Assembly: GCA_011009095.1 (NCBI GenBank) | Contig: VTPC01091307.1 | Coordinates: forward strand, 124,001-188,000 | DNA length: 64,000 nucleotides | Reading direction: 5' to 3' | Source: Ignelater luminosus | Taxonomy: Eukaryota; Arthropoda; Insecta; Coleoptera; Elateridae | Part shown: positions 1 to 12,000 of the stretch, one piece after another | Layout: each line of letters begins with the position of its first letter | How positions within the stretch are numbered: the first letter of the stretch is position 1 | Position numbers and translations under genes: made by a program | The notes under the pieces: generated by a model | Told to the model about the DNA's origin: nothing | Database searches by the model: none | What the model saw: only the letters and a program-made list of their open reading frames with translations

Positions 1-262
1 CACGAATATCGGTTTTATGCAAATATCTCGCTTTTCGTGCCTCCCATGTCATTTGAGGTTATTACAAAACAAAGTTAACCTATAAACGGATGCGTGCTTC
101 CCAGATTCCGCGCTCTATCTCGAAAACAACTAATTATAGAGACAAATGAATAGAGCAAATCTTGTAGAGAATTGTATGCTCTACAAATTCTGTAAAACCC
201 TCCAACAACATACGAGCCATAGGAAGCGAGATATTTGTAAAAAACCGATTTCTGTGACCTTT
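1..262. repeat. Inverted-repeat pair at the window edge
   Basis: The first ~50 bases and the reverse complement of about 210-262 match closely: both read CAC, then ATCGGTTTT, then CAAATATCTCGCTT, with a few mismatches. The loop between them holds a smaller pair of related segments (TAGAGCAAAT / ATGCTCTACA). No protein reading was recognised; the only antisense ORF here is short and uninformative. It is probably the end of an unidentified transposon that continues left of the window. Confidence 0.5.
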
Positions 263-1428
263 GACCTTTAATATCTTGACTAGCGGACACGATATCTTAT
301 GAGACTTTTAAGCCCATTTTTAGAACGTCGAGACAAAGGTCTATGCAGATTTTCAGCTTTGTATCTTTCATTCCGAGGTTTGACCTTAATTTCGCCTTAT
401 TTTACTGAACTAAAGTACGTATCATGAATTCATTATAACGTTGATACGACTTTATAACTTCAATACGTCAGATTGATTGCAAATGTTTGTAATTGTCAAC
501 TTTTGACATTAACAACGGGTTATAAACTTTACAAGTGTAGTGCAAAAATGATATTTAAAAAATAATGTGCTATTATTCCAATAAGCAGAACATACTAATG
601 TGACGTCACTAACCCCTATGGTATGCCCGTTCGTCTTTGAGTATAGCCATGCAGGATATACATACTACACAAAAACTGAAGTATTGCAGAAGGTTATGCC
701 ATTTCTTCTTTGATATTTACCGTTGAAAGAGAATTGTGTAGTTGTTAAATAAATGTGAATATTCTTTTAATTTGAGAAAATGACTTCTGTGAGTACTGAA
801 TATAAAAAGAAGAATTCCGGCAATTTACTCAAGATTTACATTAGCGTTAACTGTTCAACTGCGTCACTCGGTTATGGGTCTTCAAGAATGTAACTATAAA
901 TCATTGAACTCTTAACTCTAGAAGTGCCTTCCACATACAAATATCAGCAGTTGCTGTTTATATTTCCTACAACGACATGGGCGGACACAATATCAGGAGG
1001 AACATGTTTGGAGAAATTAATGAATCAAAATAAGTTATCTAAGCGAAACGCACATTTACTCAACATAATTTGTGGCGTCGATATCTTTATTATTTAATTC
1101 TTGATTACAGATATTCATTTCAATGTTTCCTTCGTTTCTAATACTACTTTCCATATTCTCCGCCTATGTGTCCTGATAAATTTGCTAGTTACACGCGCAA
1201 TGCGCGCGACACTAGAACCAATCAGATGCTGTATCCGATGTAAATATTACTCTTGTATTTGTAGGTTACTTCGGACGCAAACAAATCTCACTACAAGACA
1301 TTTCTAGAATTAAGAGTTCAATGAACTAGATACTGTGCCGGTGACTAGGACTATATTTACATTTCTACGTCCCTATAATTACTTTGAGCGGTTGTGTTCA
1401 ATCTAACTTTAATGATTACGCTGAGTTA
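263..1428. other. AT-rich intergenic or intronic DNA, no gene seen
   Basis: No coding segment, splice-bounded exon or terminal repeat could be supported here. If the uridine phosphorylase gene starts left of the window, this may be intron. Confidence 0.4.
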
Positions 1429-2779
1429 CGAAGCTAGATTGAAAAGTTTCTGAAATGAAAGTGAAAACAAATAAAATTCAACATAAGACATATTATTTTC
1501 CTACATAATCATCCTGTAATTTAACACACTTAAACCAACCCATCTCCAACTTTTCAATCCCTTCACGGAAACGGTTTTCTTCGAGGCCTGCAAAATATGT
1601 ATTTGAAGCGTCGATGATTTCTTCATTGGACCTAAATTCCTTTCCAGTTAGAAATTTTTTCAGTTTGGGGAACAGATGAAGGTATGACTTCCGTATGCCC
1701 GCCTTCCATGGATCCGGTCAGTCAAGGTGTCATATTGTCAGGCTTGTCGAGAAGGTCACGGGGGTAATAAGTCTAAGCGCCGGAGGTCCAGCCCGGATGT
1801 GAAAATCCGAGAGAGCCCAATTGCTTGAGTTCAAACTTCAGCTCGGCTTTTTTTGTTGAGCAATTGTACTTGCATGGACTGGTGCATTGTCTTTGTGAAA
1901 CAAGATTTTTTTCTTTGACATTCCGAGGTGTTTTTCACGAATTACTGCATTTGGTTGCTCTAAGAGTGTTGAGTAATATTGGCCTCTTCTGGGTTTTCCT
2001 TTCCCTAAATAGTCAATAAGTAAAATGCCTTTACTATCCGAAAAAGGAGAAACCATTACTTTTCCAGCCGACTGAGCTATTTTTGCCTTCTTCGGGACGG
2101 ATTCTCCCTAGCCAACCCACTATTTTGACTATTGTTTGGTTTCTGGAATATAATCTCCTAATGAAATCAACTGGATTTTTTAAACAACTGCAAACACTCA
2201 GCTGAAGTTCGAGCACGAATGCGTTTTTGTTCTGGAGTGAGCAGATGCGGCACCCATCTTGCTAAAAGTTTTTTTAATCCCATCTCTTGGTACAGCATAT
2301 TGACAACCCGTCCATACGAGATGCCCACAGCCTCAACTATTTCACAAACTTTTATTCGACGATTGTCTAACACGATATCATGGATCCTGTCAATAATTTC
2401 TGGAGCAGTCGCAGATTTCGGGCGCCATGAACGAAGTCCATCAATTGTCCACGTTAGAGTTCAGAAATCCAAAACCCTGCGGTGGAAAACGATAGTGAAG
2501 AGTCGCCAAGAACAGAATCTAATCTGGATTTAACTTCTGTGGCTGTTTTGCCCTCTAAATAAAAAAAAATTTAATGACAGCTCCAATTTCATTTTTCTCC
2601 ATAATTAATTGAAGAATCACGAAATACAAGTACATCGACGGTTATCAAAAGTAAATGACAGATCAATTTGATTTTTTTTCTATGAACAAGTGAAATACCA
2701 GCCTACTTGGCGATGCAAAATAACTTGAATTACGGCCGCCATCTGTGGGCGATTTCGGAAACTTTTCAATCTAGCCTCG
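1429..2779 (-). mobile_element. Mariner element (SETMAR-like lineage), dead copy
   Basis: The element is 1351 bp, bounded by TA on both sides (1427-1428 and 2780-2781). Its terminal inverted repeats start CGARGCTAGATTGAAAAGTT and match for about 28 bp with two or three differences. The length and TA target site are those of mariner. The transposase gene lies on the minus strand and is broken in several places. A GC-rich segment at about 1706-1826 does not belong to the transposase and replaces the part that should carry the third catalytic Asp. Confidence 0.9.
1493..2470 (-). pseudogene. Mariner transposase pseudogene
   Basis: Read on the minus strand across several frames, the product is a mariner cut-and-paste DDE transposase. 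Recognisable blocks, in order, are the linker GRPKSATAPEII, the second helix-turn-helix (IVEAVGISYGRVVNMLYQE), a WVPHLLTPEQKRIR segment, the ILLIDYL strand, the catalytic block LFHKDNAPVHAS with its Asp, and the C-terminal end EKLEMGWFKCVKLQDDYVGK followed by TAA at 1493. Frameshifts and stops occur throughout. The YSPDLAP(S/C)D block with the third Asp is absent, replaced by unrelated GC-rich sequence. No active protein can be made. Confidence 0.88.
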
Positions 2780-2956
2780 TAAACAATATTAATACTTAAG
2801 TCAAGTAGTTATTTGTAAACCAAAAGAGAAATATTGGTTGCGGTTCTTAACTATTTTATCTATCCAAGGGAAAACCAAATATAAAAAAGCTAAATACATA
2901 CAGTGCTTTTGTAAAGTAGTGCATAAATTCTTGAAAAATGCAGGAACAAACTTTTA

Positions 2957-3400
2957 GGAAAAACGCTGGGACTCGTCGATTTTTTTTTTAAATGCGCATT
3001 TTTTAAACAGAAAATATTTGTACAGGGTGAGTCATGTAGGAGATATGACATTTTTTTATGGCAATACCTATATTTTATCACGAAATTTAAAAGAGCACAT
3101 GTTTTTACATACGGTAAGGTAATACGGGTGTAGGTCACATAAGAAAATTTTGAAAAAAACGACCTCAATATTCCACAATATTAAATGTACTGGTAATGCA
3201 AAATTCAAAAGACAAGTAAAGTAAATGTTCCGATTGTGTACCGTTGACAACTCGACAGTAGCCAAGACGACGAATAAATTCTCTTTGAATATTGTCAATA
3301 AGTTCTGGAGATTTACGTCGTACTTCTTGACGAATTCTTGCTTTTAAATCTTCTAAATTCACTGGCCGTGTATCTCCAGATTTTTTTCTTTGACGAAATT
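2957..3400 (-). mobile_element. Fragment of an IS630/Tc1-mariner-like element (3' end)
   Basis: On the minus strand at 3165-3362 the sequence encodes the C-terminus of a DDE transposase: VNLEDLKARIRQEV, then ELIDNIQREFIRRLGYC, then NGTQSEHLL. This is the usual tail of insect Tc1/IS630-type transposases. Downstream come a short untranslated stretch, a TACAGGGTGAGTC motif at about 3022-3034, and a terminal stretch AAAACGCTGGGACTCGTCG ending near 2957, next to a TA. The same terminal sequence bounds the palindromic element at 56249-57008, so the two belong to one family. The 5' part of the element is missing. Confidence 0.7.
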
Positions 3401-4435
3401 ACGTAAAACTGCGATTTTTCTTTGTCTAGAGTAGTATATCTCTTTCAATATTTTACAGAAACATTGCATAGGTTTCGAGTACGTGTAAACCAAGACAATT
3501 TGTCCCGGCAGGAAGGGAATTCACGGGGAATAATAATTATTTAATAATTTTAGATGAGATCGTTCTGCTTTTTGGTTTGGTATACAATCCAAGTTAAGAC
3601 TTTAATTAGACGAAAGCAGAAGATCCGTTTTATTACTCTTGATCGATGTTTTACCAGTTTGGTGATTGCTGTTGAGAGCTTTGTTTTGCTAAAGAACGTA
3701 TGAAGAACTTTTCCCAACTAGTGAAAATAGATTTTTTTTCTTTATTGTTATTCAACGTTTTGGGAAGAAAGCGGGTGGGGGAATGATTGATACATTTTCA
3801 ATAATTTCTGCATTGGACAGATTAACCCAGAATTGGGCATTTTCGGTCTTCACGATGTTCATTATTCTTTCTTTCTTTCTATAATTTTAATGAAACTGTA
3901 GTAAAAGCTGTTCAGCTTGGGATAATATAAAACAAACTCATTTTCAATTTTATTTATTTGAATTTACTTTGTGAAACTCCATGGTAATAAAATTATACTT
4001 AATAATTAACAAAATTCCACTTATAATATATGATATGTATGTAGAATATCGAAACGCGTCAGACAAAAAATTGCACGAACTCTTTTAGCCTTTTAAGAAC
4101 CGGCTGGGGACTTGTTGAGTAAATTTAGTTTTCGAATCAACGAAGCTTTTTAACTAACAGTTAGGTGGCTAAAGAAAGACTGTACAAAAACAGAGGCATT
4201 ACGAAATTGTTCTGTCTACTTGTGCTTGATGCAATCTGTGATGCAAATGTAAATAATATTTTCTGATGTGGCAATAATCCTTAAAACTTTTCATGGTAAC
4301 TTTTAATCCTTAAAACTCTGTTTGTCAGTTTTTGAAATGGAAATGAGAGATTGGTCAGAAATGGATATAAGTTTCAAATGTGGAAAAACAAACGTTGTTA
4401 TACTAGTCTGTAAGGGCCAAGATTTCTAGTCAGGT
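3401..4435. other. AT-rich DNA without recognisable gene
   Basis: No supported exon, RNA gene or terminal repeats were seen in this stretch. Confidence 0.4.
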
Positions 4436-5025
4436 CTTTACGCGGTCGAAGCTCGGGTTCGGTTCGGTTCGGGCTTCAATTTAAGAATTTATGGGGCCTT
4501 TTGGGCCTACGTTCGGTCTTGTCGGGTCTGTCGGGCTTTTTAAACTTTTCGCATTCAGGCTTTTTGAACTTCTTGACCCTTCGGCTTTCTCGGGTGTGTC
4601 TGGCCGTTTGGACCTCTCGGGCTTGTCAGACCGTTCGAGTCTCTCGGGCCGTCGAGTCTGCCGGCCTTTTTGAACTTCTCGGCCCTCTGGGTCTATTGGG
4701 CTGTTTGGATCTCGCGGGTTTGTCGTGCCATACGTGTCTGTCGGACCATTCGAGTCTGTCGGACGTTTTGAACTTCTTAGCTCTTCTGGCTTCTTGAGTC
4801 TGTCAACCGTTTGAGTCTCGAGCCGTCGAGCCTGTCGGGCTTTTTGGATCTCTCGACCCTTTAGGTCACTTCAGTCTATTGGGCCGTTTAGATCTCTCGA
4901 GTTTGTTGAACCTCTCAGGCCCGTCGGGCCTTTCAGACTTTTTGGCTTTTTGGGCTTCTCTGTTAGACCATTCGGGCTATTTGAGGCGTTGGGATCTCTT
5001 CAGCCGTTCGGGCGTTTCGATGCAA
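4436..5025. repeat. GC-rich degenerate minisatellite
   Basis: About 590 bp of short, imperfect repeats are built on cores such as TCGGGC, TTTTGAACTTCTCGG and GTCTGTCGGGC, with a strong C/T versus G bias. Composition changes abruptly from the AT-rich flanks. The plus frames stay open for 98-106 codons and give Leu/Ser/Gly/Phe-rich translations, which is a by-product of the repeats and not a gene. The unit length drifts (roughly 9-30 bp), so no exact period can be given. Confidence 0.75.
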
Positions 5026-6053
5026 AACTACTTGGACAAAGAATTATTTAGTCTAGATATTAAAGCCAAAAACAATAAATCCTCTTGCAGTAACTTCATA
5101 TTTCTTATGTTCAAAAAGTTGGAGAATACCAATTGCATTTTAATCAGGTACTTAGGGCCTCTTTCCTCTTATATTTGGCATTCAGCTTATTCATCCTAGA
5201 AGTAAATCAGGTAAACACGAAAAGGAGTTTTTTTTAAATGGTTTTTGCATTATATTCGTAAGAAAACTAAAACCGTTTGGATTACTGTCATAACTGGATT
5301 TCATTAGAAAAGATCAAAGATTGAATATTGGTATTGATACTGATAGTAATTTCGGTAGAAAGAGTCGTATTATGTAATTGAAGAATAGCTTTACTTTTAG
5401 TGTCTCTTTTTTATTTCTTATTAATACTCCGTTGCTTACAAATTAAGCTAATGGGCCAACAATTCAAATCTTTAAATGTTGAAATAACTATTTTACGGAT
5501 AAATATGAGCAAACTAAAAAAATGTTGAATCCCTTAGCACACTTGGTAAATACAAGTGAATTCTATTATTCAGTAGTCGAGTCGTGCAGATACATACACT
5601 TTTGTGGTGATGTTTATGTGGGACAGTTCTTTAGAATTGTTTATTTGCTGCGTGGTTTAGGAAATATTTATTAGAAGTACATAACTTCTAAGAATTGCTC
5701 ACTTTGTAATTTTGTTAAGAGATTGTTAGTAGAAGAAATAAAACTATAAAATTTGTAGCATGTGATTCACCATATGAACTATTTTAATATTTTTAGTAAT
5801 ACGAGTAGCATCTACCTTTTTCTACATTCCTGTCAAAATACGGATTTTAGATTTTATACCATTTGAGACAGAAACACTTATTATGAAAAACTTTAAAATT
5901 CCCAACTTTCGTAACTTCTTCGGGATGTATGATCGGCTTGATTACATTCAGATTTAACACACTATCATATCTAAAGCTGTTTTAAGTTGCATATATACTT
6001 AAATCGAAATTTCAGATTTTAAACTATCTTTCTAATAATAATTTATGTTACAG
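5026..6053. other. Intron-like AT-rich DNA upstream of a supported exon
   Basis: The stretch ends in a splice acceptor (TTACAG at 6048-6053). Nothing else coding was recognised. It is probably part of the intron before the first uridine phosphorylase exon seen here. Confidence 0.45.
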
Positions 6054-9000
6054 CCGATGCTTGGTAAAATTGTCAAACGTCCTGCAAAACTAGATAAAAA
6101 ACTAGTAAGAGAACTGAAATTGCTGGCAGATCCCGAGGATCCCTACATAACTACCTCCGGGAAAACAATGTGCACTTCAGATTTTTATGAAGGTAAGTTC
6201 TGAGAAGAAAATCTGGAAGTTTTTGAAATATTTTTTGTAAAAGAAACTCAAGTTACTAGTAGTTCAAAGTTTTAATCAGGGATTAGAAAGTTTTATAAAA
6301 TGTTCTTATGAAAGTCAAGTTAGATGAGGGAGACCGTCATAATTTCAGTTAGAATTTTAGAAAACTTTACACAACAAAAAGGGTAAAACGTCGTATCTCC
6401 AGAATTTCAAAGTGTAGTTCTACTTTAAGAAACCGTTTAATTTTCTGGTCTGTGTGAGTTTTAAATGTGAATTGTATTATCTACTTGAAATGCGCGTGTA
6501 GGAGTAAATATTGTGTGTACATATTGATTTATAATTGAAAAAAGCTGCTTCCTTTTAGGACAGGGAAGATTGGATGGAGCTTTTTGTGAATATACGGAAA
6601 GCGATAAAATGGAATACCTTAATCAAATTCGTTGTCAAGGAGTAGTTAATATTGAAATGGAAGCAATACCATTTGCTGCACTAACTCATCATGCTGGAAT
6701 TAAATCTGCTATAGTTTGTGTTACCTTATTAGACAGACTTAAAGGAGATCAGGTTGGTATATTTTACTTCCAAACTTTGGAGCTTTATTTAATTTTAGTA
6801 ACTAAGCACTCGAAGGATTTAATTTTGCGTTTAAAATCTAGCCTTTATGGTTTACAATCTTAAAACGTCAGCATTGATAAATGGATTTTAATTAGTTCAA
6901 GATTAATGTAAGGTGTAGTTACTTATTATCAGACACCAGTTATTCATTTGAATTACCACTTAAACGTATTAAGACCAAAATATGATGGAAAGTTATTTTA
7001 TATACCGTAATATATTTAAAAATATGTAAAGAAAGGGTGGTTTTAAAAAGTCTTATAATTAGATAAACAAAGGATGTTAGCTTCCATAAAAGTTTCATAA
7101 TTTGTATTTAAAATGAAAGCTTTCTTGAGTGGCTCTTCATTAAAAAAAGTCATTAGAATGTTCAGCTTGAAAGGGGTGGAATATTCTCTTTGAGGGAAAG
7201 TATATTAAAACCAAGTAGAGCATTTTTTTGCATATACATCAATATGAAAAATGCGTTTTCGTTTAGAAATTAATTTTTGTTGACGTATGTTATGTGTGCG
7301 TATCTTATTTAGAACGAGCGGAAAATGTGTTTGAAGATGCCGGCCTAATGTAAACACTAAAACACGTTTTCCACTAAAACACGCTTTTGTTAGAAGTTAT
7401 GGACATAATTAGCACTACACTAAATTACACTTAACTGTTTTGAAATGACGGTATGTGTTTGAATTAACAAATGTATAATGAACATTGTTATAATAATGGT
7501 AATGAGAGTCTTTCTACAAACAGTGTTACCTAGTTAGCAACATGAATCTACTCTTTAATTATTATCGTTTTTCTATTTAAACTACAGACATAGACATTAT
7601 CAAAACATGTGTACCTAGACATGGAGTTTATGTTACTAAAATCTAATTACACCTAAAACTGTAGGTACACTTCATAATATATAAATTAATGAGACTAAAA
7701 AGCAGTACGATAATGATGATCCTCTTGTAACTCTTCAAGTGTAGGGAATAAACAACATTGCAAGAACTAATTGACCTATTAGATTTATTAATCGTGTCAG
7801 TGTTGGCAGTGTCATTGGTTATTCTTCAGTCTCATCAATTTACAAACTAAGTATATTTAGTTACGTACACGGTGTATTATTTCAGGTGGAGAATATTAGC
7901 ACTACTCGATTCTCCTTGAAAAATTGGGCGAAAAATGTTATAAGAATGTTCGTCTTAAACGCATATTTTTCGAAATAAAGGCCATTTAAAATTCTTAATA
8001 CTTGCAACGCTGTATGGATATTGTAAGTAGAGCAAGAATAGATCATAAGTTTATTAACGTGGTTACGGTAGTAACATTTTTGCAGGTCGTTATTATTAAT
8101 GTTTCTAGTGTTGCAATATCTTCTACAAACAAGTAAATCAAAGCAATTGCATTATGTAAAAGCCATTTTAAAAAACTTTGTTGGTAAATATCAGACAAAT
8201 ATGATTGATTTATGTTTTCTGGTACCTAAACTATGGGTGGTTACCTTTATTTAATAATTTTGGGCAGTCATTAACAAATTAAAAAAAATATACGCCTCTT
8301 AATATTTCCACAACAGAAGAGTTAACAACAAATTGGTACCAGTTTCTTGCATAGTTTTTGATACAGAATCGAGTAGCATTGATATTCTCTGCCTGAAATA
8401 ATACACCCTGTATAGTTTACGTAAGAGGGGAAGATGACTTTCTGTACATTGATCCGGGCACTTAACCGACATCTAGTGGGAATTTCTAGCTTATTTCAAA
8501 GTTTTTGCGTGGAATAGGAATACAGGGTGATTCACAAGAGACAATTTGGATAGGCAACAAAATTTTCAATTCATTAATGCCTAAGTTGATCCATAGTTAT
8601 CTTCAATTAAATTTATAGAAGTATAGTTATCAAAGGTGTCTGACTTCAGATTGATAATACACAATTAAATGTCGTGTCAAGGTTATGTTTTAAACTGAAA
8701 ACTGTCAAACTTTTAATGGTTAAGTAAACTATAGACTAGAGTATGTGAATACAGCTACTAAGATTAAATCTTATTGTTTTTATTTCGAGATGTTTCTATT
8801 TAGTAGCTTTGGAAACATGTATGTTGGGTTGCATTTGAGGATTGTCAGGGATGAGCCATACGTGAGTCACCCTATATAGTTAGAAATAGACATAGACTGA
8901 CAGGATATTTAATTAACATACCGATGAGCAAAAATAATAGGCCGAGCTTTTTTTAAAATATTTTTAACAATAAAATTATTTTTGAGATGGGCAGTAAAGA

Positions 9001-12000
9001 AATCCGAAATAGTCAATAAAGTGAGTCGTAATCGACAGTAAAGTGATTATGTTGTACGATTTTGTTGCCACGTAACATTATATCTATAAGAATTTTTTTT
9101 GTAAATGTCAAATTAATTATGTAAAGCACACATAACCTAAGAATTAAGTATTATATTAGATTTTCTATTCGTTTTGACGATTTCAGAAGAGATTTAATGT
9201 GCTCCTTGTGACTTTTTTTTATTGGCTGCTTATTTAAAATCTACTCTTGATACTACGAGTAATAAGTAAATGCGATACATGATAAGTAACATGATTAGAG
9301 AAGTCATCCATTGACGACACTCTTGCCATTCCGTGGAAGGTAGGTGAACTGTGGATTAGATGTTTGCTATTTGAGGTAGACCGGTCGGCCACTGCCTTTT
9401 CAGTCTTCGTGGAACGACTGGAGGATACTGGTTGCGGTAACTACGTGATTGTGATGCTATCTAATCGTTGGTAATTAATATTGAGAGTCTCTGGATTTCA
9501 TCAGTAATAAATGGAATTTTTAAATCGTTGTGAATGGTAAAGTTGCTGACATACCATGGTGCGTTAGTAATTGCTCTTGATACTTTAGATTGGAATTTTT
9601 GAAGGATCTTCGTATGCGAGGCCTTAGCACAGCCCCATAATTGTATGCCATATGTCCAAATGGGCTTTAGTATACAGTTATACAGCAGGAGCTTGTTATC
9701 CAGCGACAGATTACTTTTTCTTTCTAGTAACCAAGATATTTCTCTTAGTTTGAAGTTTAATTGTTGCCTCTTCATCTTGATGTGCTCCTGCCATGTCAAT
9801 TTTTGGTCAAGGTGTAAGCCCAGATACTTTACTTCAGTTTGCGCCGATATTGGTGCGTTGTTCTTAGTATCTGGTGGGCAAATTGCGCGCTGCGTTGTAA
9901 ATGTTGTCCGTACTGATTTTGTTTGGTTTATTTTAATTTTCCAGGTTTTGAACCAGGGCTGGAGTAAGTTTATATGGCTTTGCAGTAACTGCGCAGCTAG
10001 TACTGAATTAGGATGTACTGCCAGTAATGCTGTATCATCTGCAAAAGTTGCTTCATTTGACGACAATTAAAAAATGAGTTATTTTACTTTATTTGGAAGT
10101 GTGTTTCAGAGATGTATGACTTCAGAAGTAAATAGTATGAGCTAGGAAGACAATTGTTTATTTTGTACAGTAGCCCAGCACGCCACACTTTGTCGAAGGC
10201 CTGGGCGATATGTAGGAAAACTCCTGTACAGAACTTCTTCTGTTTCAAGCTTTTGACTCGTTAACGATTCGGTGTGTTTGTTGCGTTGTGGAATGTCCTT
10301 ACCAAAAGCCAAACTGGTAGTCTGGGATGATAGTGGGTAGATCTACTTGTCTTTTAATTCTGTCTATTAGCAGCTTTTCAAATGGTTTTGAGGCAATTTG
10401 TAAAAGGCTGATAGGGAAATAGGAACTAACTTTATTAACTGGTTTTCCAGGTTTAGGTACCATTATTATATGTGCAAATTTCCACATGAGTTGGTAGTAA
10501 CTCATTTTCAGCATACTATTATAAATGCTTGTTAATAGAACTACGGCTTTTTTCGGTAACTGTCTGAGAATTATGCATGTAATGAGATCATACCCAGGAG
10601 CTTTGTGTGGGTCAAGTTTTTTGATTTTATCGTAAACTTCTTTAGGTGAAACAGCTTCAATTGGTAAAAACTTTGGCGCACAGTTTCTAAAAACGATCCG
10701 ATTTCATGATCGCTAGGATTTATGTCAGGGAGTGGTGTAAGTACCCGTTTAAGATATTCTGCAAATGCTGTTTTTTTTCAGCATTACTTTTTGCTTAGCT
10801 TCAGTTCATTTTCCGTATTGGTGGTATTGATAATTGAGGTTTTTTGAACTTTTTTGTAGCTTTCCATATTGTATTATCATCTTTTGAGGGAGATGAAATA
10901 TAATGTTCAAAAGAAGTATTTATTGCGTGCGTTAGAGCCTTGTGTAGTTTTCGTCTTAATGTGTTATATATTATTCTATCCCCATCGTTTCTAAATCGTT
11001 GGTATCTACTTCGAGCTCTTCTTTTTTCACTAACTAGTTCCCGTATGAATAGTGGGATGTTGTCAGTTTTCTTTCTTCTTTCCACCTCGGTTGGTGTTGA
11101 ATAGTAAGCTGCTTCTTGCATTAACGTTGTGAAATACTGTGTTGCCTTATCTAGCTCTTGAGGTTCTTTTATTCTTAAATTTAACGTTATATGTTCATTT
11201 ATGTTTATGACTAAAGTCACTAAAATCTTCTCGACAAATACCCACATTCGTGATAAAAAATTCAATTTTATAGCCTTGATACACAAATAACTATTTTCCC
11301 GAAGGGCGCTTAAAATGTTTGTCAGAAGAAACTCGAAGATTTACGTTCTTAGCAGGTATCTAGTACGTCAGGTATTATTTGAAGAAACAGAAACAACAGC
11401 AGTTTTTTTTTCAATTAACTTTCCGCCTGTTTTACTGTCAATGGTTAACTTCAAATTTTGGATATACTTGCTCGTCAATAGGACCGGTCTCAGACGATAA
11501 GTCAGTAAGGTGACTGCATCAGAGCACACAAATATGGTGGCGCAAAAACTAAAGAAAGATGCAATGAGTGAATGCAATAAATGGTTTAGATGAGTTAATT
11601 CAGAGGGCGCCGACACGGTTTCAACCATCATTTTCTATTTTCCACGTGTTTAACTCGACCACGAATGAAGACAAGTTCAAAGACTAACAAAAGAGAATTA
11701 GCTTCTGATCCTCAGACATATTTTCTAAAAAATTACTTGGAATTCTAAAATGAGACTTGCAAGTACTGTAATTCGTATTCTTGCGGTTCGCTTATCTGTT
11801 ATTACACCATCCTACCGACTCACTGAAGCAACTATGAATCTGGCTATAGATTTCTTGATCCCCTAAAGAAGTCATAATGCATATGTGTACGACAATTATG
11901 TCTTTCCAGATATCGTTTCAGGGTTAAATTTTGACAGGCAAGACTAGGGTTTCTAAGCCTCGGCCATTTTCCAAAGTTCCCAGTTCTCGAGACTAACTCT

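Noticed and set aside
4501-4797. 98-codon ORF (and overlapping ones) in the GC-rich repeat
   Set aside because: The translation is a Leu/Ser/Gly-rich product of short DNA repeats with no conserved domain; all plus frames are similarly open.
9645-10070. 141-codon plus-strand ORF
   Set aside because: It is the reverse strand of the Jockey reverse transcriptase, which has clear motifs on the minus strand.
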